A DNA stretch of 10,613 bases, from assembly GCA_964547995.1 (NCBI GenBank), contig CAZJRB010000170.1, forward strand, positions 1 through 10,613, in the 5' to 3' direction. Positions 1 to 5,612 of the stretch are shown here, piece after piece. Below the pieces are notes generated by a model. The model had not been told where the DNA came from. It saw only the letters and a program-made list of their open reading frames with translations, and searched no databases. Origin of the DNA: CAZJRB01 sp964547995 (GTDB lineage Bacteria > Planctomycetota > Planctomycetia > Pirellulales > Thermoguttaceae). The stretch's first letter is position 1. Each line of letters begins with the position of its first letter. The translations under genes were made by a program, and so were the position numbers.

Positions 1-226
1 TCTCGGCAACTTCAGCGCAAGAAACGCGATTTGGCTTCGCTTGTTTGAGGACTAGCACAAACACGGCAGCACTAATGTAAAACGCAACACAGGCCGCGCG
101 CACCTTCGACTCGTGCTTCAGATACTCGTTGCGTACCCGTTCCGGGTCGGCCAGAAGTTCTGCTTCGGACGGGGCGGAACCGATGTCCGCCGTGGGAGAA
201 GCGTACGGGTTTTCCTGCGTGTCCAT
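1..226 (-). CDS. ENPYASP-type membrane protein, 5' part only (runs off left edge)
   Basis: Reading leftward from an ATG at 226 gives 75 open codons to the window edge, so the C-terminal part is missing. The protein starts MDTQENPYASPTADIG, continues with an acidic stretch and a YLKHES segment (residues 35-40), and enters a hydrophobic stretch around residues 44-60 that looks like the start of a membrane segment. The start is supported by alignment with the complete paralogue at 4591-5142, which has the same N-terminus, the same YLxHE segment at a similar place, and the same bases around the ATG. A short NPYxSP-type motif at the N-terminus is, from familiarity, common in planctomycetal membrane proteins; its role is not known to me. 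I see no clear ribosome-binding site. A possible -10 box lies about 54 bases upstream. Function unknown. Confidence 0.7.
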   Translation of the reverse strand, partial: MDTQENPYASPTADIGSAPSEAELLADPERVRNEYLKHESKVRAACVAFYISAAVFVLVLKQAKPNRVSCAEVAE

Positions 227-279
227 CGATTGCACCCGGGCTGCAAAAGCCGGCCGAGAAGGTGTTACCGTCACGGATT

Positions 280-285
280 AGTATA
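280..285 (-). promoter_or_regulatory. possible -10 box for the left-edge ENPYASP gene
   Basis: On the minus strand the sequence is TATACT, five of six matches to TATAAT, 54 bases before the ATG at 226. No good -35 box stands at the usual spacing. A perfect inverted repeat (302-316) occupies that region instead. This is based on the motif alone. Confidence 0.3.
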
Positions 286-301
286 GCGGAAACTCTGCAG
301 C

Positions 302-316
302 GTGCGTAAAACGCAC
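302..316. repeat. short perfect inverted repeat between two minus-strand genes
   Basis: GTGCGT-AAA-ACGCAC: six-base arms with a three-base centre. It lies between the TPR-MBL stop (408) and the left-edge ENPYASP gene, just upstream of a possible -10 box. It has no T-run, so a classical intrinsic terminator is unlikely. It could be an operator overlapping the -35 region, or a chance palindrome. Confidence 0.35.
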
Positions 317-407
317 CACAACCGACTCCGGACGCCCCGCATAGTAGCCTCCGTCGGCCGGAATGCCGGACGCCCGGACAAAAGCCCCCGGCCGGCGCCA
401 AAGCTCC

Positions 408-3400
408 TCATTGCTCAGCGAAGTAGAGACCATCACGGCTCTCCCGGTGCTGTTGGAATAACCTCGTATACCGTCGAGGATCTTCCGTGAAATCGGTTTT
501 CCGGTCCACCGAGAAGTAATACACGGTATCGGAATCGTCGCCGTCTCCCTCGCCGAAGGCCATCTTCTCCATGTCGACCCAATCCCGCGAAACGCAATCC
601 AAGAACGTGTTGGCCCCGAGGTCGTAGATGAAGGGGAGATCACCCGGCACAATGCGGGGCACGGTGTCATGGTCGGAGAAGAGTAGATCGAACACCTTCT
701 CTTGAAGCCCTCGGATCAGATCCACACGAAACTGCTTCATTTCCTCGCCGAATTCCGAGATAACCGCAAGCCTGGGGCGACACATGGCGATCACGCGCGA
801 CGTGCCGATAATCCCCAGGTGGTTCGGATAGCACGCCGTGGCCGGATCGCGGGCGGCGTCCTGTTGGAGTTCCCTATCACGGATCGACCCGATATGTACG
901 ATCATCACGTCGATTGCTTCCCCGTCCGCAGCCAGATAATGATGCCAAACTTCCGATTTCGCGTCCTTCGTGTCAGGAACCAGGTCGGGCAGATCCTGCT
1001 TAAGGGGGAATAGACCGGTGTCGCTGGTCAGAAGAATCCGTCGTGGTTGGTTTTCGATATCGAGCGTAAACAAAAGCCCCACGGCCTGATCGCGGGCGAA
1101 CACCTCGTCGTGGTATGCGGGCAAGACGCGAAACCGGCCACCGCCGAGCAGTTCGAATTCCCCGCCCGGATTGAGCGTGTACAGGTGTTCCGAAAAACCG
1201 CCCTCCTTCAGATCCAGCAGACCGGCGAATTTTCGGAACGATCCGTTGTTGACGAAGAAACGGACCTTCTTCGACGGACCTTTTTCGTCTTTTTTGCGTT
1301 TCTCGTTGAACTCGTGCAGCAACGTCCGCAGGGCCTCGAAATCGTTCGTGTGATCGTTATGGGCGTGCGTGAGAATCACGTTGTCGATGTCGCAAAGCCG
1401 GCACCCGGCCTGGCTGAAGTTCTCGATGAAGTTGTAGCCCGGATCGACAACGGTGCCGTGCCCGTTGTGCCACAAGAAATATCCCCCGCCTGGGTTCCGT
1501 TCGTCTTCGTTGCCGGTAGGAATGGCCGGCGTGTACGAATTCCATTTCCTCAGCACCAGCAGGAGTGAACGCCCGTCGGCGAGACACGACGACGGCTCGA
1601 GGAATTTTTGTCGGGCCTGCTCGCCCTCCGCCTTTTTTTCCCGGTACTCATCTGCTTTATCACCGAATGCGCCCCGAAGAAAGCCGATGAACGCGGAAAG
1701 TTCGCCAAGGACATCTTCGGGCGTTTCTGCGGCCGGTTCATCCTCGGGGAACAACGTCTGCCACTCCTCGTCCGCATCGCGGCCCGCAATCTTGCAGAAT
1801 GCGTTGAAGTCCGAACGCCGTTCCTCAGGAGCAAGTGTCGCGGCCTTCGCAATCTTCTCCATCGCGGCATCAAGGTGCTTCCGTTTGAGTTCCGACACTG
1901 CCCAGTTACGGTAAGCCATCGCGTCTTCCGGGTTTGCCTTCAGAGCCTTGTCGAACCACTCGATGGCCGCGTCCTCCTCCCCCTTGTTCGAAAGCGAGAC
2001 GGCCCTTTGCCGCATCGCGTTGTAATCCTTGGGATTGATTTCCAAGGCCTTGTCGAACCATTCCATGGCCGCGTCCTCGTCCCCCTTCTTCGAAAGGGAG
2101 ACGCCTCGGTTCCGCATCGCGTCGTAATCCTTGGGATTGATTTCCAAGGCCTTGTCGAACCACTCGATGGACGCGTCCAAGTCTCCCGTTTTGCCAATCG
2201 CGACGCCCCTCTCACGCATCACGTCGTAATCCTTGGGATTGATTTTCAAGGCTCTATCGAACCACTCGATGGCCGCGTCCTCGTCCCCCATGTTCGAAAG
2301 CGAGACGGCCCTGTTCCCCATCGCGATCGAATCCTTCGGGTTGATTTCCAGGGCCTTGTCGTACCACTCGATGGCCGCGTCCTCGTCCCCCTTGTTCGAA
2401 AGCGAGACGCCCCTTTGCCGCATCGCGTCGGAATCCTTGGGATTGATTTTCAAGGCCTTGTCGTACCATTCGATGGCCCCGTCCTCGTCCCCCTTCTTCG
2501 AAAGCGCGACGCCCCTGCTTCGCATCGCGTTGTAATCCTTGGGATTGATTTTCAAGGCCTTGTCGAACCACTCGATGGCCGCGTCCAAGTCACCCTTCTG
2601 CGAAAGCGAGACGCCCCGGTTCCGCATCGCGCGGTAATCCTTGGGATTGATCTTCAGGGCCTTGTCGCACCACTCGATAGACGCGTCGGAGTCTCCCCTC
2701 TTGCCAATCGCGGCACCCCTCTCCCGCATCGCGATCGAATCCTTGGGGTTGATTTCCAAGGCCTTGTCGAACCACTCGATAGACCCGTCCAAGTCTCCCC
2801 TGTTGCCAATCGCGACGCCCCTCTCCCGCATCGCGTCGTAATCCTTGGGATCAATTTCCAAGGCATTGTCGAACCACTCGATGGCCCCGTCCTCGTCCCC
2901 CTTCTTCGAAAGCGCGACGCCCCTGTTTCGCATCGCGATCGAATCGTTCGGGTTGATTTCCAGGGCCTTGTCGAACCACTCGATGGCCGCGTCGAAGTCA
3001 CCCTTGTTCGAAAGCGCGGCGCCCCTCTCCCGCATCGCATCGTAATTCTTCGGATTGATTTCCAAACCCTTGTCGTACCACTCGATGGCCGTGTCTAAGT
3101 CGCCCTTCTTTGTAAGCGAGACGCCCGTGTTGCGCATCGCGTCGTAATCCTTGGGATCAATTTCCAAGGCCTTGTCGTACCACACGATGGCCGCGTCCTC
3201 GTCCCCCTTCAGACTGTGATAGGCACCCATGGTCCGAAAAAGAAATGCGTCGGGCGGCAGGCCCTCTTGTTCCAGCCAACTTATACCACGCTGAAGCAAT
3301 GCGATTTGACGTGGGTAGTCGGGCTCGCTGTAATTGAGAATCTCGGCTTCAAACAACGTTTGGTAGTCTTCGTCGCCGTGGGCCGACGCCGCGGTCAGAT

Positions 3401-3512
3401 TCTCGCGCAGAACCTCCAGGGCTTCCTCGCATTTACCAGATGCCGCCAGCTTATCCGCACGACGGCTTGCGTTACGATACTGCTCCAGCCGAGCATTACG
3501 AGCGTTGGTCAT
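408..3512 (-). CDS. TPR-repeat protein fused to a metallo-beta-lactamase-fold hydrolase domain
   Basis: A protein of 1034 aa. Residues 1-103 are helical and TPR-like. Residues 104-545 are 13 consecutive 34-residue TPR units with a consensus close to DxDAAIEWFDKALEINPKD, followed by one decayed unit (546 to about 577) and a charged linker with a likely coiled coil (about 600-636). The C-terminal domain (about 640-1034) has the metallo-beta-lactamase signatures: VVDPG (688-692), the HAHNDH metal-binding motif (716-721), a histidine in PAYHDE (H800), TSDTG with D831, and histidines at HIG (H873) and NHLG (H898). All expected metal ligands seem to be present, so it is probably an active metal-dependent hydrolase, perhaps acting on a phosphodiester or nucleic-acid substrate; that substrate guess is inference. 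TPRs bind proteins or peptides. There is no signal peptide, so it is probably cytoplasmic. The ATG at 3512 is chosen for its GGGAG seven bases upstream; an open frame continues to 3599 but its extra 29 residues derive from promoter DNA. It appears to be monocistronic. Confidence 0.88.
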   Translation of the reverse strand: MTNARNARLEQYRNASRRADKLAASGKCEEALEVLRENLTAASAHGDEDYQTLFEAEILNYSEPDYPRQIALLQRGISWLEQEGLPPDAFLFRTMGAYHSLKGDEDAAIVWYDKALEIDPKDYDAMRNTGVSLTKKGDLDTAIEWYDKGLEINPKNYDAMRERGAALSNKGDFDAAIEWFDKALEINPNDSIAMRNRGVALSKKGDEDGAIEWFDNALEIDPKDYDAMRERGVAIGNRGDLDGSIEWFDKALEINPKDSIAMRERGAAIGKRGDSDASIEWCDKALKINPKDYRAMRNRGVSLSQKGDLDAAIEWFDKALKINPKDYNAMRSRGVALSKKGDEDGAIEWYDKALKINPKDSDAMRQRGVSLSNKGDEDAAIEWYDKALEINPKDSIAMGNRAVSLSNMGDEDAAIEWFDRALKINPKDYDVMRERGVAIGKTGDLDASIEWFDKALEINPKDYDAMRNRGVSLSKKGDEDAAMEWFDKALEINPKDYNAMRQRAVSLSNKGEEDAAIEWFDKALKANPEDAMAYRNWAVSELKRKHLDAAMEKIAKAATLAPEERRSDFNAFCKIAGRDADEEWQTLFPEDEPAAETPEDVLGELSAFIGFLRGAFGDKADEYREKKAEGEQARQKFLEPSSCLADGRSLLLVLRKWNSYTPAIPTGNEDERNPGGGYFLWHNGHGTVVDPGYNFIENFSQAGCRLCDIDNVILTHAHNDHTNDFEALRTLLHEFNEKRKKDEKGPSKKVRFFVNNGSFRKFAGLLDLKEGGFSEHLYTLNPGGEFELLGGGRFRVLPAYHDEVFARDQAVGLLFTLDIENQPRRILLTSDTGLFPLKQDLPDLVPDTKDAKSEVWHHYLAADGEAIDVMIVHIGSIRDRELQQDAARDPATACYPNHLGIIGTSRVIAMCRPRLAVISEFGEEMKQFRVDLIRGLQEKVFDLLFSDHDTVPRIVPGDLPFIYDLGANTFLDCVSRDWVDMEKMAFGEGDGDDSDTVYYFSVDRKTDFTEDPRRYTRLFQQHRESRDGLYFAEQ
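1878..3203 (-). repeat. 13 tandem 102-bp units encoding TPR repeats
   Basis: The coding DNA consists of 13 uninterrupted 102-bp units (1326 bp), each one TPR. Units are highly similar at the DNA level and the same third-position choices recur, which suggests recent duplication or gene conversion rather than old TPRs held alike by protein selection. There is higher-order structure: units 3-4 and 7-8 share the junction ending ALSKKG before DEDGAIEW, and units 4-5 and 10-11 share AIGxxG before DLDxSIEW. Copy number could vary between strains and could be mis-assembled from short reads. Confidence 0.92.
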
Positions 3513-3519
3513 AGGGCTA

Positions 3520-3524
3520 CTCCC
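3520..3524 (-). promoter_or_regulatory. ribosome-binding site of the TPR-MBL gene
   Basis: GGGAG on the minus strand, seven bases before the ATG at 3512. It decides the start over the longer open frame, which has no such site. Confidence 0.5.
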
Positions 3525-3568
3525 GGCATTCCCCTTAACTGCACAGTAAAGGGGTCGTAAAGGTATAG

Positions 3569-3589
3569 AACGAATTCGCAACGAATTCG
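3569..3589. promoter_or_regulatory. twin CGAATTCG palindromes, possible operator
   Basis: The 10-mer AACGAATTCG occurs at 3569-3578 and again at 3580-3589. Each copy contains the 8-bp palindrome CGAATTCG, and the copies are 11 bp apart, about one helical turn. The pair lies 57-77 bases upstream of the TPR-MBL start codon. The spacing suits two protein dimers on one face of the helix. This is inferred from sequence only. Confidence 0.35.
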
Positions 3590-3605
3590 GGGGACACAAT
3601 ACTTA
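3588..3605. repeat. possible REP-like or IS-associated signature
   Basis: The stretch CGGGGGACACAATACTTA resembles a motif I associate with intergenic repeats near REP-associated tyrosine (Y1) transposases in several bacterial groups, next to a GAATTC as here. No transposase lies nearby, so it would be a solitary relic. Family assignment is from memory and uncertain. Confidence 0.2.
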
Positions 3606-3747
3606 CTTTTTCCGGTGACAGCCATGGATCTTCCCCCGATTTGCCGTCGCCAATGCTGCCGCACGTTCCAGACACACGGGGTCATTCTACCCCCCGACCG
3701 CCCCAGCGTCCATGAGTTGTCAAGGCTTTTCGGCCCCTTTTTGGCGT

Positions 3748-3764
3748 TTGGCAATTCGTGCCAA
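3748..3764. promoter_or_regulatory. inverted repeat TTGGCA-N5-TGCCAA, possible operator
   Basis: Perfect six-base arms separated by ATTCG. It lies immediately downstream, on the minus strand, of a -10-like CATGAT (3766-3771), where a repressor site would block transcription. The target would be the TPR-MBL gene about 240 bases downstream. Confidence 0.35.
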
Positions 3765-3765
3765 G

Positions 3766-3795
3766 ATCATGACCGATTGTCACGAAAGATGTCAA
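3766..3795 (-). promoter_or_regulatory. possible sigma-70-type promoter reading toward the TPR-MBL gene
   Basis: On the minus strand a consensus -35 box TTGACA (3795-3790) is followed after 18 bases by CATGAT (3771-3766), four of six matches to TATAAT. The transcript would have a leader of roughly 250 nt before the ATG at 3512. A perfect inverted repeat covers the expected start site. Confidence 0.3.
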
Positions 3796-3840
3796 CGGCG
3801 GGTTTCCGCCCATCGACGCTGGAGGCGACCCGGCGCTGGG

Positions 3841-3878
3841 GAGTGGAGAGTCGAGGGTGGAGAGTCGAGAGTCGAGAG
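3841..3878. repeat. heptanucleotide array A
   Basis: Five consecutive 7-mers plus three bases, in phase: GAGTGGA, GAGTCGA, GGGTGGA, GAGTCGA, GAGTCGA, GAG. Its unit GAGTCGA reappears in array C at 4562-4568 (as the phase-shifted AGAGTCG). It resembles the short tandemly repeated heptamers (STRR) known from cyanobacterial genomes in type, not necessarily in origin. Confidence 0.75.
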
Positions 3879-3913
3879 ATCCGAACTGTTGGCTTTCGAT
3901 TCCGATCCTTCCA

Positions 3914-3926
3914 GCCCGCAACGGGC
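3914..3926. repeat. small palindrome GCCCG-CAA-CGGGC
   Basis: Five-base arms with a three-base centre, 23 bases before the first of the 18-bp palindromes. It probably belongs to the same loose family. Confidence 0.4.
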
Positions 3927-3938
3927 GATGGCCAATGA

Positions 3939-3981
3939 GCGTCTTCCTAGCCCGATTGATCGGGCTTTCCGCCGGAGGCGG
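3939..3981. repeat. compound palindromic repeat, copy 1
   Basis: A 43-bp unit: GCGTCTT, then the 18-bp palindrome AGCCCGAT-TG-ATCGGGCT (3949-3966), then the hairpin CCGCC-GGA-GGCGG (3969-3981). Copy 2 is at 4162-4204 with three mismatches; one of them is in the second hairpin's loop and neither palindrome's arms are affected. Loss of changes in the arms suggests the paired structure matters, or that the copies are recent. Confidence 0.75.
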
Positions 3982-3993
3982 GGAATAGCGAAT

Positions 3994-4112
3994 TTGGAAG
4001 TGGGAACGGGGAAGTCGGAAGTGGGAAGTGGGAATGGGGAAGTGGGAATGGGGAAGTGGGAAGTGGGAAGTCGGAAGTGGGAATTCGATATTCGACATTC
4101 TGAATTCGAAAC
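3994..4112. repeat. heptanucleotide array B
   Basis: Thirteen perfectly phased 7-mers of the form (T/G)(G/C)GGAAN, with TTGGAAG first and TGGGAAT last (3994-4084), then four more in phase: TCGATAT, TCGACAT, TCTGAAT, TCGAAAC (4085-4112). Pyrimidine-rich heptads seem to carry the phase on to about 4147. The period is exactly 7 with substitutions but no indels. Purines dominate the plus strand. Not a CRISPR: there are no spacers. Confidence 0.85.
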
Positions 4113-4161
4113 CCCATCCCCGCTCCCCTCATCTCCCCAACCCCCCGCCCGGAACCCCTGG

Positions 4162-4204
4162 GCGTCTTGCCAGCCCGATTGATCGGGCTTTCCGCCGTAG
4201 GCGG
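4162..4204. repeat. compound palindromic repeat, copy 2
   Basis: Second copy of the 43-bp unit at 3939-3981: AGCCCGAT-TG-ATCGGGCT at 4172-4189 and CCGCC-GTA-GGCGG at 4192-4204. The two copies bracket heptad array B, 223 bp apart. Confidence 0.75.
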
Positions 4205-4211
4205 TCGTAGG

Positions 4212-4443
4212 CCCGACGTTTACGTCGGGTTGGGATGGACCCCGGTTGCGGTAACCTGAGCCCCGTTTACGGGGCTTCTCGCTGTCGGGCTTCAGCCGTG
4301 TCGCGAATGGGCCGAGGCCCGCCGTGGTCGAGAACCCCCGTGAACGGGGCTGAGATTTCAGGGTTGTGTGGGCGATCCGCATCACCCGGCGTAAACGCCG
4401 GGCCTAATACCGGCTGACGCCGGGAACGGGCGTAAACGCCCGT
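4212..4443. repeat. cluster of five further 18-bp palindromes
   Basis: Four have eight-base perfect arms and a two-base centre: CCCGACGT-TT-ACGTCGGG (4212-4229), AGCCCCGT-TT-ACGGGGCT (4259-4276), CCCGGCGT-AA-ACGCCGGG (4385-4402) and ACGGGCGT-AA-ACGCCCGT (4426-4443). A fifth, ACCCCCGT-GA-ACGGGGCT (4334-4351), has one mismatched pair. The arms differ between copies yet stay complementary and all share the core CGT-NN-ACG. They are not followed by T-runs. The role is unknown; protein-binding sites, REP-like elements or insertion hot spots are options. Confidence 0.8.
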
Positions 4444-4477
4444 ACAGACGCCCACCGCGGCGTCAACGGAGAAAGAC

Positions 4478-4582
4478 GGAGGTGGGACGTGGGAAGTCCG
4501 AAGCGGGAAGAGATTTCGGGGTTCAGATTTGGGATTTCGAGGAGTCCAGAGTCCAGGCTTGAGAGTCGAAGGTCGAGAGTTG
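4478..4582. repeat. heptanucleotide array C, ending at the ENPYASP gene stop
   Basis: Fifteen in-phase 7-mers whose composition drifts: GGAGGTG, GGACGTG, GGAAGTC, CGAAGCG, GGAAGAG, then ATTTCGG, GGTTCAG, ATTTGGG, ATTTCGA, then GGAGTCC, AGAGTCC, AGGCTTG, AGAGTCG, AAGGTCG, AGAGTTG. The 7-bp phase is kept through all three sub-types. It ends nine bases from the stop codon of the ENPYASP gene (4591). Confidence 0.7.
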
Positions 4583-4590
4583 CAGCGGGA

Positions 4591-5142
4591 TCAGCCGGCG
4601 ACGAAGATCACAGGCAGGACGGCCGCGGCGAGTATCAACAGTAGCAAGACCAGGAAGACGATCGCCAGCCACGAGCGGTAGCGGATGTGCGGCGTCTGGC
4701 GGATGACCTCCTTGTATTCGTCCGAGAAGACGAACCGCCCCTTCTTGCTCACAACCAGATAGAGAATGTATGCGTTGATGATGGTGCCGATGGGGATGTA
4801 CAACATCCCGATGCCCGCAAGAATCGCCACGGGAATCCGGACCCGCGGATTGAGCTTTTGCAGCCCCCAGCCGAGTAGAATGAAAAACACCGTGAGCACA
4901 CCGAAGATGAGCGACGTAACGATCCCCCCCACAATGTTCGCCACGCCGCCACTTGCGACTACACCGAACATCCCGAGGGTCATCAGCGCGGTGCCAAACG
5001 CGCCGAGATAGTACAGCGAGCCGATCGACTGGACCGACACCTCGTGGTTCAGATACCGCTTCCGGGTCAGCTCGACAGGCGTCAACGGCGGCGGGCCGAT
5101 ATCGGCCATCGGCGATGCGTACGGGTTCTCTTGAGGGTCCAT
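4591..5142 (-). CDS. ENPYASP-type multi-pass membrane protein
   Basis: A protein of 183 aa. The N-terminus MDPQENPYASP is followed by a proline-rich linker and four predicted membrane segments at about 38-62, 68-92, 103-131 and 158-181. Between the third and fourth is the motif VFSDEYKEVIRQTPHIRYR (138-156), of a pattern (FSxEYxxVIxxTPHxxY) I have seen in small bacterial membrane proteins of unknown role. I choose the ATG at 5142 over the longer frame (5202) because the left-edge paralogue begins at the same MDxQENPYASP and shares the AATCGATGGAC context around the start. There is no clear ribosome-binding site. No catalytic residues are evident; function unknown. Heptad and palindrome repeats flank it on both sides. 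Confidence 0.85.
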   Translation of the reverse strand: MDPQENPYASPMADIGPPPLTPVELTRKRYLNHEVSVQSIGSLYYLGAFGTALMTLGMFGVVASGGVANIVGGIVTSLIFGVLTVFFILLGWGLQKLNPRVRIPVAILAGIGMLYIPIGTIINAYILYLVVSKKGRFVFSDEYKEVIRQTPHIRYRSWLAIVFLVLLLLILAAAVLPVIFVAG

Positions 5143-5292
5143 CGATTGTGCCGCGCCGGGAGAATCGGTGCGTAACGAGTCGTTGCCCTTGCTCAGTAGC
5201 ATATCCGAAACGCGGCGTAAACAATAGCCCTTGGCACATGACGGGGTACGGATTCTGTGGGAATCGACGAGAACGATGGAAGCGATCGTTTA

Positions 5293-5313
5293 CCCCCGCA
5301 CGCAGCGCGGGGG
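5293..5313. repeat. GC-rich inverted repeat
   Basis: CCCCCGC and GCGGGGG, seven-base arms around a seven-base centre. There is no T-run and it lies upstream of both neighbouring genes, so it is not a terminator for either. It is probably related to the other intergenic palindromes. Confidence 0.5.
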
Positions 5314-5320
5314 CTTTGCT

Positions 5321-5358
5321 TCCCAAACGCCAAGCCCCCAAATCCCAAATCCCCATCC
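5321..5358. repeat. heptanucleotide array D
   Basis: In-phase 7-mers TCCCAAA, CGCCAAG, CCCCCAA, ATCCCAA, ATCCCCA, then TCC. On the minus strand it reads as G-rich heptads like TTGGGAT, close to units ATTTGGG and TGGGAAT of arrays C and B. It flanks the ENPYASP gene on the opposite side from array C. Confidence 0.55.
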
Positions 5359-5409
5359 CGGCGGCGGGGCATAACCTGCTCGACTACGATGCTACGCCCC
5401 CTAACGTGA

Positions 5410-5532
5410 TTATCGCAATACAGCCGTACATTTCCGGCTGAAATCCTCCAATGGCAAATGTTCCTGGCCCCACGTGGTCGCTACTGCCTTTACATCGTCG
5501 GCCGAAATCGTATACTTGTTTCTCGAACGCAC
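5410..5532 (-). CDS. possible small protein, 40 aa
   Basis: A GTG at 5532 follows AAGGAGG with a five-base gap, the same geometry as glgB. It opens 40 codons ending at TAA (5410-5412). The product begins MRSRNKYTISADDVKAVATT and is mildly basic at the N-terminus, with one cysteine (C35) and no membrane segment. The frame stays open upstream into the MITE-like element, so the alternative is the 3' remnant of a longer gene broken by that element. I do not recognise a family. The ribosome-binding site is the main support; codon use is less GC-rich at third positions than in moaA, which is compatible with either a young or a transferred sequence. Confidence 0.4.
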   Translation of the reverse strand: MRSRNKYTISADDVKAVATTWGQEHLPLEDFSRKCTAVLR

Positions 5533-5537
5533 GGCTC

Positions 5538-5544
5538 CCTCCTT
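5538..5544 (-). promoter_or_regulatory. Shine-Dalgarno sequence of the 40-aa ORF
   Basis: AAGGAGG on the minus strand, five bases before GTG at 5532. Full anti-Shine-Dalgarno complementarity is unusual in this window and is shared only with glgB. Confidence 0.45.
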
Positions 5545-5612
5545 GAAATGACCGGTTGGAAAAAAGTCATTTGTAAGAGGAGCCTTGTGTTCACCTATAC
5601 CAATCTGTGCCA

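Larger units (their letters stand above)
3513..4590. other. 1.08-kb non-coding, repeat-rich gap upstream of the TPR-MBL gene
   Basis: No convincing gene. The part nearest the TPR-MBL gene (3513-3800) carries possible promoter and operator motifs. From about 3841 to 4583 it is a mosaic of phased 7-bp repeats and palindromes, mostly 18 bp. Long open frames here encode proteins with a seven-residue period (PTSHFPLP-like), which is the expected artefact of a 7-bp repeat. I see no specific feature in 3600-3717 beyond a minus-strand TAGAAT at 3684-3689 without a matching -35. Confidence 0.7.

Noticed and set aside
1608..3098. Long plus-strand frame of 496 codons opposite the TPR-MBL gene
   Set aside because: It is the antisense of the 102-bp repeat; its repetitive product (VEPLDGRV-type) mirrors the TPR units, while the minus frame encodes a recognisable TPR and MBL protein.
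3513..3599. N-terminal extension of the TPR-MBL protein by 29 residues
   Set aside because: The region has operator-like repeats and no ribosome-binding site, whereas the ATG at 3512 has GGGAG seven bases upstream.
3682..4385. Several overlapping minus-strand frames with PTSHFPLP-like repeats
   Set aside because: A 7-bp repeat read in any open frame gives a seven-residue period, so these are artefacts of the heptad arrays.
1878..4582. CRISPR array
   Set aside because: Neither the 102-bp coding repeats nor the heptads have unique spacers, and there are no cas genes.
4523..5356. 277-codon minus-strand frame over the ENPYASP gene
   Set aside because: It runs through heptad array C and lacks membrane or family features; the other minus frame has the conserved N-terminus and four membrane segments.
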